Assembly (NCBI GenBank): GCA_051294375.1
Contig: JBJCIZ010000239.1
Coordinates: 5,909,074-5,973,073 of the forward strand
DNA length: 64,000 nt
Reading direction: 5' to 3'
Source: Paraspadella gotoi
Taxonomy: Eukaryota; Chaetognatha
Of the stretch, positions 44,501 to 55,500 are shown piece by piece (the stretch's first letter is position 1; every line of letters begins with the position of its first letter). Both the position numbers and the translations under genes were made by a program. A model generated the notes under the pieces. It did no database searches. It was given only the letters and a program-made list of their open reading frames with translations, and had not been told where the DNA came from.

Positions 44501-47500
44501 CACTTTCCTAATGGGCAAGTGGTATATATACACAGTAAGGCTCGAATCTACATATTGATTGGCCAGGGCGAAGTATACCGACCACTAAGCGTTTTAAGAC
44601 GGAATTTTGCAGATTCCCGTTGTATCCTAGTGAACTCCAGCCCTCCATTCGCGGGCCTGCCAATTTCAAAGTAGAGTATAATACACAGTAAAGTCGTCGA
44701 AGGGCCAGGGCCTCGAATTATAATTCACCACCCTGCAAAAAGGAATGGGTCCCTAAGAGTTATCTCCTCATTCCGCGCCTGGGAATTGTCACGCATCGAT
44801 AGGTGATGCCTTAATTTTTAATTTCCGAAGTCTACTGGTGTTAAAATATACTTGGATGGACCAGCAGGAGGCTTCGAATTTATAAGACACCACCTGCAAA
44901 ATTCCCCTAAACTCCTCATTTCGCCCTGCACATTCGAAGTATAGATACACAGAGGCTCGAATTATAAGCACCACCCTGCAAAATTCCCTAATCCTCATTC
45001 GCACCATGATAGGCCAATCAATGTATGATAATACACAGAGGGCTCTGAATTAGGGTATATATTGCCAGGGTGTCTAGCTATAATTCGAGCCTCGTGTATA
45101 ATACTTGATGCCAGGAGGGAATGAGGAGCTTCACGGCCAATGCTAAGCAGCAGTGGTATGCTTTATAATTCTCGAGCCTCGTGCTACTTATTATAACTCT
45201 GACTGGTCCAGCCTCACTCTTCAAAAGCTGGAGCAGTTAACGGGAGTCCTGGCCAGGTGGGCTTAGTACATTCTCCAGCTTACCCGGAAGATAAGTGATG
45301 TGCGGCCAAGTATATATAACGAAGAGGCCCCGTCAGAATATATAAGGCAGAGGCCAATGCTACGGCTGACAAATTATTCCCATAAGCTCCTTCATTCGCC
45401 CTGAACCAGATCCGAAGCTATGAGAGTAACACAAGAGGAATCCCCGAAATTAGTTAAAAAGCACCAACCGTAACTTGCAAACATCTGCCTAACTCCTCAT
45501 GTGCCTGTCACAATATCACAGACTTATATATGACAACAAGAGGGCTTCGAATTATAATCTGACTACCCCACCTGCAAAATTCCACAACTCCTACATGGCG
45601 CAGCCTGGCCAATCAAAAGCAGTTACCTATATACATCAGAGAGCTCGACAATCTCAGTTACAGCACCCATCCCTGCAAAAAATCCCCTAACATCCTCATG
45701 TCGCCCTCGACGGCAGTCAGCGAGACCTATAGATATGCAGCAGGGAAGGTTAGCACGAGAATTATGATACCGCAAGGCCACCCTGCATAGATATGTCCTA
45801 ACTCACTCATATTGCGCACCCTGGCCACGATCAAGGATTATAAATATATACCACAGAGGATCGAATTATAAGCACCACCCTTGCAAAAAAATCCCTAACT
45901 CCTCATTCGCCCTGCAATCAAGTATATATACACAGGGCTCGAATTATAAGCACCCACCCTGCAAATTTCCCTAAACTCTCATTCGCCCTGCCAATCAAGT
46001 ATAATATACACAGAGGCTCGAATTATAAGCAAAACACCCTGCAAAATTCCTAACTCCTCATTAGGCCCTGCCAATCAAAAGTATATATACACAGAGGCTC
46101 GAATAATAAGCACCACCCTCAAAATTCCCTAACTCCTCATTCGCCCTGCCAATCAAGTATATAACCACAGAGGCTCGAATTATAAGCACCACCTGCAAAA
46201 TCCCTAACTCCTCATTCGCCCTGCCCCAATCAAGTATATATACACCAGAGGCTCGAATTATAAGCACCACCCTGCAAAAATTCCCTAACTCCTCATTCGC
46301 CCTGCCAATCAAGTATATATACACAGAGGCTCGAATATAAGCACCACCCTGCAAAATTCCCTAACTCCTCATTCGCCTGCCAATCAAGTATATATACACA
46401 GGAGGCTCGAATTATAAGCACCACCCTGCAAAAAATCCCTAACTCCTCATTCGCCCTGCCATCAAGTATATATCCACAGAGGCTCGAATTATAAGCAACA
46501 CCCTGCAAAATTCCCTAACTCCTCATTCGCCCTGCCAATCAAGTATATATACACAGAGGCTCGAATTATAAGCACCACCCTGCAAAATGCCCTAACTCCT
46601 CATTCGCCCTGCCAATCAAGTATATATACACAGAGCTCGAATATAAGCACCACCCTGCAAAATTTCCCTAACTCCTTCATTCGCCCTGCCAATCAAGTAT
46701 ATATACACAGAGGCTCGAATTATAAGCACCACCCTGCAAAATTTCCCTAACTCCTCATCGCCCTGCCAATCAAGTATATATACACAGAGGCTCGATTATA
46801 GCACCCACCCTGCAAAATTCCACTAACTCCTCATTCGCCCTGCCAACAAGTATATATACACAGAGGCTCGAATTATAAGCACCACCCTGCAAAATTCCCT
46901 AACTCCTCATTCGCCCTGCCAATCAAGTATATATACACAGAGGCTCGAATTATAAGCACCACCCTGCAAAATTCCCTAACTCCTCATTCGCCCTGCCAAT
47001 CAAGTATATATACACAGAGGCTCGAATTATAAGCACCACCCTGCAAAATTCCCAACTCCTCATTCGCCCTGCCAATCTAGTATATTATATATCAGAGGCC
47101 TCGAATATAAGCACCACCCTGCAAAATTCCCTAACTCCTCATTCGCCTGCCAATCAAGTATATATACACAGAGGCTCGAATTCATAAGCACCACCCTGCA
47201 AAATTCCCTAACTCCTCATTCGCCCTGCCAATCAAGTATATATACACAGAGGCTCGAATAATAAGCACCACCCTGCAAAAATTCCCTAACTCCTCATCGC
47301 CCCTGCCAATCAAGTATAATTACACAGAGGCTCGAATTATAAGCACCACCCTGCAAAAATTCCCTAACTCCTCATTCGCCCGCCAATCAAGTATATATAC
47401 ACAGAGGCTCGAATTATAAGCACCACCCTGCAAAATTCCCCCTAACTCCTCATTCGCCCTGCCAATTCAAGTATATATACACAGAGCCTCGAATTATAAG

Positions 47501-47695
47501 CACCACCCTGCAAAATTCCCTAACTCCTCATTCGCGCCTGCATCAAGTATATATACAAGAGGCTCGAATTATAAGCCACCACCTGCAAAATTCCCTACTC
47601 CTTCATTCGCCCTGCCAATCAAGTATATATACAACAGAGCTCGAATTATAGCACCACCTGCAAAATTCCCTAACTCCTCATTCGCCCTGCCAATC
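41500..47695 (-). repeat. 77-bp satellite, large array
   Basis: Fills about 6.2 kb. From 41550 to about 41760 the units run as at 18670-18970. From about 42050 to the end they run in the opposite orientation (CTCATTCGCCCTGCCAATCA...). Between 45850 and 47695 roughly 24 copies are almost identical; 42050-45850 is strongly scrambled by indels. All frames across it are repeats of the same 25-residue string and are not genes. Confidence 0.95.
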
Positions 47696-47885
47696 AATCA
47701 CGTCATCGTCGTCGTCTTCATGTCGTCTCCGTGAACATCGATGTCGTCATAGTCTTTGTCATCGTTCTATTGTTGTCTTCGTCATCGTCGTCGTCGTCAT
47801 CTGTCGTCGTCTTCAACGTCGCCGTGAACATCGATGTCGTCCATAGTCTTCGACGTCGTCGTCGTCGTCGTCGTCGTCGTTCGTC
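47696..47885. repeat. GTC-triplet array (inverted counterpart of 18395-18669)
   Basis: GTC/ATC repeats with the complementary block GTCGCCGTGAACATCGATGT. The adjoining 47885-48065 is the inverted copy of 18240-18400, sharing GGTCTCTCATGGAAATCGAT on its plus strand. Confidence 0.85.
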
Positions 47886-48065
47886 GTCGGTCGCTCCATC
47901 GGTCTCTCATGGAAATCGATCGAATTTCCCGCCAAAAATATAATTAAAGAGAAAAAAAATCGATAAAAAACAGATAATTATTACCGCAATAAAACTTGAA
48001 TATTTTTTTTCATTGTTGGTTCGCGCATTGACGTGCGGGATATAGAAACGCATGAAAACCAATTA

Positions 48066-48780
48066 AGAGAATAAAATATATAACTATCGAGTAAATCGAT
48101 TGTAATAAAAAAAAAATTATGCTCTTAGGCATAATCGGATTTTTCTTATTTACTGTACATAAAAATGAGATATTACGTTGTTTATCTGCGTGGAGAATTA
48201 CATCTTCCTTTCATTTGCCGTGTGACATGTAATGAGTTGTGAAGCACTGGAAAATGAAGAATAAGCAGGATGCACACCACACGCACACCCTGGTTTCACG
48301 AAGCGCACCACACCGCACTCAAAGACAATCAAAGCATTACAACAAACGAGGATACTTAACACTTAACATTAACATATATTCTTTAAGAACAACAAAAAAA
48401 TAATGCGACGAGGAAACGGCTGGGAAAAACAAATTGTTACGCTTCGTCGGTATAAAAAAGCCAATAAAACATCGGCTCCTCGGCGAGAAAATGCCAATTA
48501 AAGCAAAATAAACAACTTTTTAAAAAAAAGCATAAAGCATTGTTCTTCGATCATCCTCGTCAATCTCCGGCCATATTTTTCCCGCCAACAATTATTTTTT
48601 TCTCTTCTTCTCCTCTCATCGCAGTTTATCTGTCGGACCAGCGACGCTTCGCAGAGATGGAGCCACGCATCTCGCATAAGGAAAAATGGTTCTCTTTTCC
48701 AAATACCCCTGTTTTCCAATTTTGTTTTGTCAAATTTATTTTAACCTTAATTTATAATTTATAATCTATTACCCAAAACG
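48066..48780. other. Unique-looking AT-rich stretch
   Basis: Two overlapping opposite frames of about 74 codons at 48498-48764 lack motifs. No repeat recognised. Confidence 0.4.
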
Positions 48781-48821
48781 CATAACCTTAACCTTATCCT
48801 TAACCCAAAATCTATGTCACC

Positions 48822-49735
48822 TAACTCTAATCCATAAGCTAATCCTAGCTTAATATCATTATGTCTCCTAACCCTAATCCTAGCAATCTTAGCTTAAAAT
48901 CTATGTTACCTAACCCCTCAATCCAAAAGCTTATCCATTAGTGCCCATAATCTTTAACCTAACTCTAAAAAATTTACGAAAAAAAAAATTTAAGTCGCGT
49001 TGATTGCCATTAATCCTTTACAGGTTATTTGCTGAAATTCACGTATATATTCAAACTGGGTAGTTATTGTATTATTCAATTGTACATTTGTAAGGTTTTC
49101 GCCCATTCTTCTGACTTATATGCATTTATCATATCTTCAAGAGGCGAGTCCATAGCTTTCTTCTCTTCAAACTTTAATCACAATCAGATAGTAGGTTTTC
49201 TTTCACGAAAATATCTGAATTCTTAATCAACTCATTTGATTATGTCATATCATTGTCACGAAACTAGTAACCGCAATAAGTTCTCAGCTGGACCTCTCCT
49301 CGTCCGTTGACCGTCCAGGCTGTGTACGGGTGACGCCGTCGTCTCACCTCGCCTCGTCTTTCCGCCGGTATAGGATAGGGCGCAATGGTCTGCTCCCGAG
49401 CGCGCGCGTCGACGGTGTGTAAGCCCTTGAGTCACGCTTTGTGGAAAGGTCCCGACAGTACCATCACGAGAGTCGTGCAGGCTCTGTGCGGTTGTGGACT
49501 GCTTGGTGCCCCTTCGCCCGCGAAGTTCAAAGGGCTAGTGGTGGTTACTTGTGCGGGCCTCGTGCCCCTAACACACACGGACTCTGGGTAGTAAAATGTG
49601 CACAAGGTTGCGATAGAGTTGTGTGCCATCATTGCTCCCGTAAAAGGCTGCTTTCTTGGGGACCGAGGGCTGCTGTCTGACTCTGAAAACTGCTTGTGAC
49701 GTAGAAAAGTGAAAGAAAACATGTACAGGTACACG
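48822..49735 (+). repeat. Duplicated module D3, copy 2
   Basis: Same order as 19371-20255, with many indels: CTAATCCATAAGCTAATCC, GGACCTCTCCTCGTCCGTTG, TTTGTGGAAAGGTCCCGA, TGTCTGACTCTGAAAACTG. Frames differ from copy 1. Confidence 0.75.
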
Positions 49736-49759
49736 CAGAAAAAAAGCAGACGAAAAGTA

Positions 49760-50574
49760 CAAAGGCAATTGAAAACAACGTGAATGAACGATATCTCATC
49801 CACCCCCACCTCCGCTTTCCAAAAGGAAACGGATGGAAACCGGGATGCACGGATTGGCAATCGGCCCTTATGCCGGGGTAGGTGTAATCAGATGAAATGG
49901 ACCAAGAGAAAAAAAATAAAAAATGAAAAAAATACAAAATAAAATTACTAAAAATACTGAAAACAGGTGGAAAAAGCGGCATATCTCATCATGCATTTAC
50001 TGTCTTTAATCAATATTTATTATTTATGTTTCGTGTTTTAATGTCAATATTGCCGTTGGCAGTCGTTAAGAGATCGAACTCAAGCCCCTGACTCCCCCCC
50101 CAAAGGACCATTTCTGAAAATCTAATGGTAATCTTGCCAAGCATCATTATCCATTATTGGAAGTTAGGTTTCCTTTACGCGACTTTATTATTCCGCGCCC
50201 GGGAAAACGAACTGCGATATTGTTTCAAAATACATAATTATCCTATAATGTCTCTATCACTGTCTCTTCATCTCTCTCTCTACTCTCTCTCATCTTTACT
50301 TCCACCTATTCCCTATCACCCCAAACCTCCACAGCTTTACCACAATTTCCATCGTCATGAAAATCGGCAGATTACGAGAACAAAATTTTTTTCGAACGGG
50401 AAGGTTTAATGAACCCTGGGTATATGATGATTTCACTCATTAGTTTGACTTGATAGTTTATTATATTACAGTTTACAATTTAACTATCTGGCACACTATT
50501 TGGGAATATGCAGAAAAACTAGTAAATATATGAAAGGGAAGAAAGAAAGAGAGAGAGAAGAAGAGAGAGAGAGT

Positions 50575-50605
<31 letters not shown>

Positions 50606-50750
50606 GAGAGGAGAGAAGAGAGAGCGAAAAAGTTTAAATTCATACAACAGACACTCGTTTCGAAATTTTCTTTCTCTTAAAATTCCACCAAGGCGGTTAA
50701 GGTATGGAAAAAAATGAAGAAAATAAAGGAATCGACCTCTGCTCCCTATC
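49760..50750. other. AT-rich stretch with small CT/GA runs
   Basis: CT-rich at 50255-50300 and GA-rich at 50530-50625. No supported gene. Confidence 0.5.
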
Positions 50751-50754
50751 CTAA

Positions 50755-50803
<49 letters not shown>

Positions 50804-50950
50804 CTCTCTCTCATCTTCTCTCTCTCTTCTCTCTCTCTCTTCTCTCTCTTTCTCCCTCTTCCTCTCTCTCTCTTCTCTCTCCTCTCTCTCTCCTCTCTTT
50901 TTCCTTCTCTTTTCACTTTAACTTCCAAATCCCTATCTACTCCCTCTCTC
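50755..50950. repeat. (CT)n-rich tract
   Basis: TCTC repeats broken by TTC. Confidence 0.9.
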
Positions 50951-51154
50951 TTTTGATCTCTCGAAAGGAGAGTCGTGAAAACGATGTATCATGGAAACGA
51001 ACTCAAGGAACAGATGTTGTCTTTTTTTTTTTCAATTGGATCCTGGAATGTTTACTTCTTTTTTGCGAATTTCTCTTTGTTTTTCCTCCTTTTTTTTTTA
51101 CCCTTAACCTTAATTCCACTTTTCAACTTTTAATCTTTGGGACGGAGATTGTCG

Positions 51155-51330
51155 AATTTCCTTTCCCTTTCCCTTTCCCTTTCCTTTCCTTTCCTTTCCT
51201 TTCCTTTCCTTTCCTTTCCTTTCCTTTCTTTTCTTTTCTTTTCTTTTCTTTTCTTTTCTTTTCTTTTCTTTTCTTTTCTTTCCTTTCCTTTCCTTTCCTT
51301 TTCTTTCCTTCTTCTTTTCATTTTTTTTCC
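51155..51330. repeat. (CCTTT)n and (TTTTC)n pentanucleotide repeat
   Basis: A CCTTT block passes into a TTTTC block and back. The same arrangement recurs at 58170-58330, including both flanks. Confidence 0.95.
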
Positions 51331-51461
51331 TTTCTTCTCCCTAGTAGGTAACATTTAAATCCGTGGTGGGATTTACTTCTTAGTTAAAAATATTTTTTTT
51401 ACATTTTTTGTTGTACCATTTTGTGGTTTTTCGTGGGAGAAAAAAAAATTATTTCGGAAAG

Positions 51462-51486
51462 AGATACGTACGTACGTACGTACGTA
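51462..51486. repeat. (ACGT)n microsatellite
   Basis: Short palindromic ACGT run. A second copy is at about 58483-58505, within the duplicated segment. Confidence 0.9.
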
Positions 51487-51548
51487 TTTATAAAAAAATT
51501 AATACGAAAGAGAAAAATATTTTTTTCATTTTTGATTCTAAACCCAAT

Positions 51549-52627
51549 ATTTTTTTTTTGAAAATGGAATGATAATAAAAACTGAGCCCAAAAAAAAAGG
51601 TGAAAGGAAAAGAAGGTTGAAAATTTTTGAATCTCCCTCAGGGACCGAAAAAGCGGAAGGAAACAGTGGCTTGGGGTAAATTTGTCAGGCGCCAATATGA
51701 TTTCATACTTTCACGTATTTCAAATAAAAAAAATCATATAATAACATAAACTTTTTTTCTGTATTTGAAAAATATCAAAACATTAAACAATCTAAATAAA
51801 TATACTAACATAATGGGAACCGAGTCTCATTTATAAAAAAAAAGCCTGCTAGTTTATGATTTTTATAGAATGTTATAATGTTTGTCGAAGTAAAAACCAC
51901 TGAGCGACTTGTCAACTTTTGATTGATCTCATATCGAAACGAACATATCTATCATCTCTTACAACTAACTCAACTTGTATTTTGATGCTAGTACGCAGCA
52001 CAATATAATCTTCCACGATCTAATACGTAAGGTAGGGGTCATTTCGTACAATTGAAACATTCTATGAAATAATATACCACTTCATTGATAGGGAATAAAC
52101 GAGACAGTGAGAGTAGCCCAGTCAGCCTATTTTGTATATAGTACCACCCTTATATAATGTCAAAATTCAAAATGTTATCTTATAATTTTGAACAAGATTC
52201 CTTACAAAAAGTTTAAAAGGAAAATATATTTTTTTTAAAAATTATATTATTAATTAGGTTAAAATTTCACAAAACTGTATTTTTAAGCTGGAAATTAAAA
52301 ATTGGTATCTTAAATATATTTATAAAAATCTGACATTTTCGACTCTTCATCAGCGTTTGTCATTTTTGTCATTTTTTAAAAAAGAATTATACTTTCTGGA
52401 ATTTCAAAATTTATATTTTCAAATTTTAGCCTTTTATATCATCGCAGGAGAATCAACGATATACTTATACTTATACTGAATCAATGATATACTTATTCCT
52501 AAATATAGATATAGGGTAGATTTTTATTCTCACGTTTTAAACGCTAAATTTTAATTTTTATAAAATTGTATCATTTTCACATCACTCTGTTCTATACTCA
52601 CGTCACTTTTTTTTTATATCCGACTGC
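51549..52627 (+). repeat. Duplicated module D2, copy 2
   Basis: Matches 31795-32875 base for base apart from a few indels, and ends at the same CCGACTGCAG, after which the sequence is unrelated. Confidence 0.9.
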
Positions 52628-53565
52628 AGGATGGCTAGATATGATGATAAATGAACGTGAACTTAGTTCACCAAACATATATAGATGGGAAGAGGCTGGA
52701 ACCCGAACAACCCGACAACAGTAAAGAACCGAAGAAAAAGGAGAGAGAGCAGAGAGATAGAGAGAACGAGGAGAGATATGAAGACTGTGTACAGTGGACC
52801 GAGGTACCATTCTCGCAAGTCGAAGGAACTAATAAGGTAAACGAGGTGGGTACCGTTTCATTTAATTTTCTTTTGAACAGTGTTTAGGAAAAGTGCTAGC
52901 GACCAATCAACGCTATAGTTGCCTAAAAGGTTCGAATACATCATGAAAGTTAGTACTCAAGTTCAAAAAAGGATTGCGCCGTTATAACCTACTGAGCTAC
53001 GCTAAAATGTACTTCCTATAAGAATACGCATGAGAAATTGTTAGTAACTGGACAACATTGTCATCGTCTAGCGAATTGGTGTTCCAGGATTGATTGATTG
53101 ATGATGATGGTTCTTTTTCCCTTATCTGTTGGTGGAATTAGATCCCAATAGATTTCTGTGTTTTGAGGGATGTGGAAAACTTTCGGTTTTTGGGCTCTTT
53201 TTTGAAAAGGGTTTCTGCAAAGTTAATTTCGCAACATGCGTCGAGTAGCGCTCAGCGCTTTTCTGTTGATCTTGAAGATTGTTCGGTAGAAAACTGTATC
53301 TTTACAGCCTTTCAGTGAAACTGGTCAATCTATTTTGCATGAACTCCACTCCATGAAGGTATGGCTGAGGAGCATGAGAGTTAGCCTAGGTTGAGATCTG
53401 GGGAATAGCGCCAGTATAGAAACCGAGCCCAGGAGGCTATCAAATAGCGCAGGACATTCTGAAAAGTCATCACCACTTGGCTAATCATCTGCAAGCTTGA
53501 GTAGCTTCGCGACATTAATATTTTGTTAGCTCCTGGCTTATAGTTTTATTGGAATGGTTGAAACC
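52628..53565. other. Unique-looking stretch without a supported gene
   Basis: Frames stay under 80 codons; no motif seen. Confidence 0.4.
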
Positions 53566-53569
53566 ACAG

Positions 53570-53705
53570 AGCAAAGAGAGAGAGAGAGAACAAGGAAGAA
53601 AGAAGAAGAGAGAGAAAGAGAAAGAAAGAAAGAGAGAGGGAAAGAAAGAAAGAGAGAGAGAAGAGAAAGAAAAGATGAGAGAGAGAGAGAGAGAGAGAAG
53701 AGGAG
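53570..53705. repeat. GA-rich microsatellite
   Basis: GAGA, GAAA and GAAGA repeats. Confidence 0.9.
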
Positions 53706-53719
53706 CAATAATGGTCTGA

Positions 53720-54175
53720 CTTTTTCTCTCGGCAGTTTCTCAGCGACTGATTTGTCTAGCCTCGTGACTTAGCCGCGCGAACTTGACCGCCGTCAGGCAC
53801 CGACAGAGTAACGGTTCGAGCGTTACTGATGGCACGCGTAATGGGCCTCGGGCGTTTGGTGCCAAAGGCGAGGCGTTGCTTTCTTTGCCGATTCTCGCAC
53901 TCGTGAGAAGGAGTGAAAAGAATGGATTGGACGAACCGGACGAAAACGGACGGCGAAGAGAGAACGACGAATCACTCACGACAGACCGAAAAGAAGACAA
54001 GAGAAGAATGAAAAACATGACGGCGGACGGAAGTCGATGACGATAAAAAGGCACGAAACCCCGACGGCGGAAGACGAATGAATCTGACAAAGAGACTCAT
54101 GAGCGACCGAATGAACAACGACGAGAAAACAGACGAAGACCCGACCGAGAAGGCTACGAAGCCTCGTAGACAGCT
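53720..54175. other. GC-raised island with small open frames
   Basis: About 450 bp with G+C near half, many CpG and no repeats. Frames include a minus-strand one of 116 codons (53740-54090) and plus-strand ones of 85 codons (53783-54040) and 37-50 codons (to about 54195, with MNLTKRLMSDRMNNDEKTDE). It could be a promoter plus first exon, but no splice partner was found. Confidence 0.3.
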
Positions 54176-54199
54176 GTCAAGTGATTTTTTGTTTTAGAG

Positions 54200-55500
54200 A
54201 TTTTTTAAAACACTAGGTGAGATGAGCATGGAGGAGGAAGAAAAGATAAAGTTATGGGTAATTTGACATCTGCTCACGTCGCATTTCAACATTTTATTAT
54301 CAATTCAATTTGTTAAATTCAACTAAGAGCACCTGCTGAGACGTATTTGCTGTTAATTTTAGGAGCTCAAATGATTTGAACAAACACGACGACGATGAAA
54401 TGAATATAACGACAAACGTCTTTTGTATCGTCTGTGACCCTATACCGTTGTGGTTATTTCTGTTTAGAAAAATTGATAAGAATTAAATGTTATTGTCATT
54501 CCAACCGTGTTCACTGACTTTATAGCATAGGGGATTTCAGGGTTCATTAGCCCATATTATTGTTCGGGAATTTGCCAGTCTTTTCCGTTAGCCACTTGTT
54601 GTTTCGTCAATTTCCGTCTGGCGACACTCGGGTCGCTATTTATACTTTTTTTCGCCTTCAAAAAAAACCGAAATAAAAAATGTCGGGGATATGGGTTGGA
54701 AGATGGTAATAGAAAAGGCATTTTGTAACTCTAGTTTCTCTTCTAGCAAATGCAACGAGTCATCTTGGTAATTTAGGAGTCGGGTACGGATAATAGCGCT
54801 TAACTGTAGCGATGGGTGATTAAATGACAATGTATGCAGTCAACGAGAATGCGAAGGGCTCGTATATCTCTCCTAAAAGTCAAATCGTGATTGCGAAACA
54901 AGCAGTGCTATGCGGACCCGGAAAGAATACGAATGAGATAGGGATGGCAGGATCGCATATAGGATGTGTGTACGCGGTGGAATGTAGATAAATCGCATTG
55001 TTTGAATTTTAGAGGTATTTGACTTTTTTTCGTGTCCGTTTCCTGGCGTGTAGGTGAAGAATGATAGATAGAAGTGAATTTAAATATGTTATATGATATA
55101 GCGAACGGTAGCACCAGACGGCAAGAATTCATGCTTTGTACAATCAAACAAATGATTTCAAAAAATTTGTGAAATGTGACTGCCCAAGTGAAAGTAAGGA
55201 GAATGAATAGGGGAAAAATCACTCTTAAGCACGGAAGATCATGGAGATAGATTTTCGAAATATAATCATGGCGGTATCGTCTTGTTTCGGATTTGCAATC
55301 AACAAGGAGAGATGGGATTTTTCTCCCACTTTCCCCCGCGCGGAAAGAAAATTAATGACTATCAACCATTCGAATCTCCTTTAATGATAGACCATAAGCC
55401 TTATGTATCAATGTTTATCATGGTCCCTTTAATGAAAAAAAAAATATTGCCTATTTTAAACAATTGCTCATCCAAGATGGATGTGACAGGCGATGACTGA
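54200..55500. other. No recognisable feature
   Basis: AT-rich DNA. The longest frame (54908-55222, minus) has no motif. Confidence 0.4.

Noticed and set aside
42490-46508. Many frames of 60-182 codons in the satellite array
   Set aside because: They are translations of the 77-bp unit with indels. The same string repeats and frames shift between copies.
41500-47695. Satellite considered as a CRISPR or phage-like array
   Set aside because: Full 77-bp units are tandem with no spacers.
51130-51358. Phe/Ser and Lys/Arg-rich frames
   Set aside because: Produced by the CCTTT/TTTTC pentanucleotide repeat.
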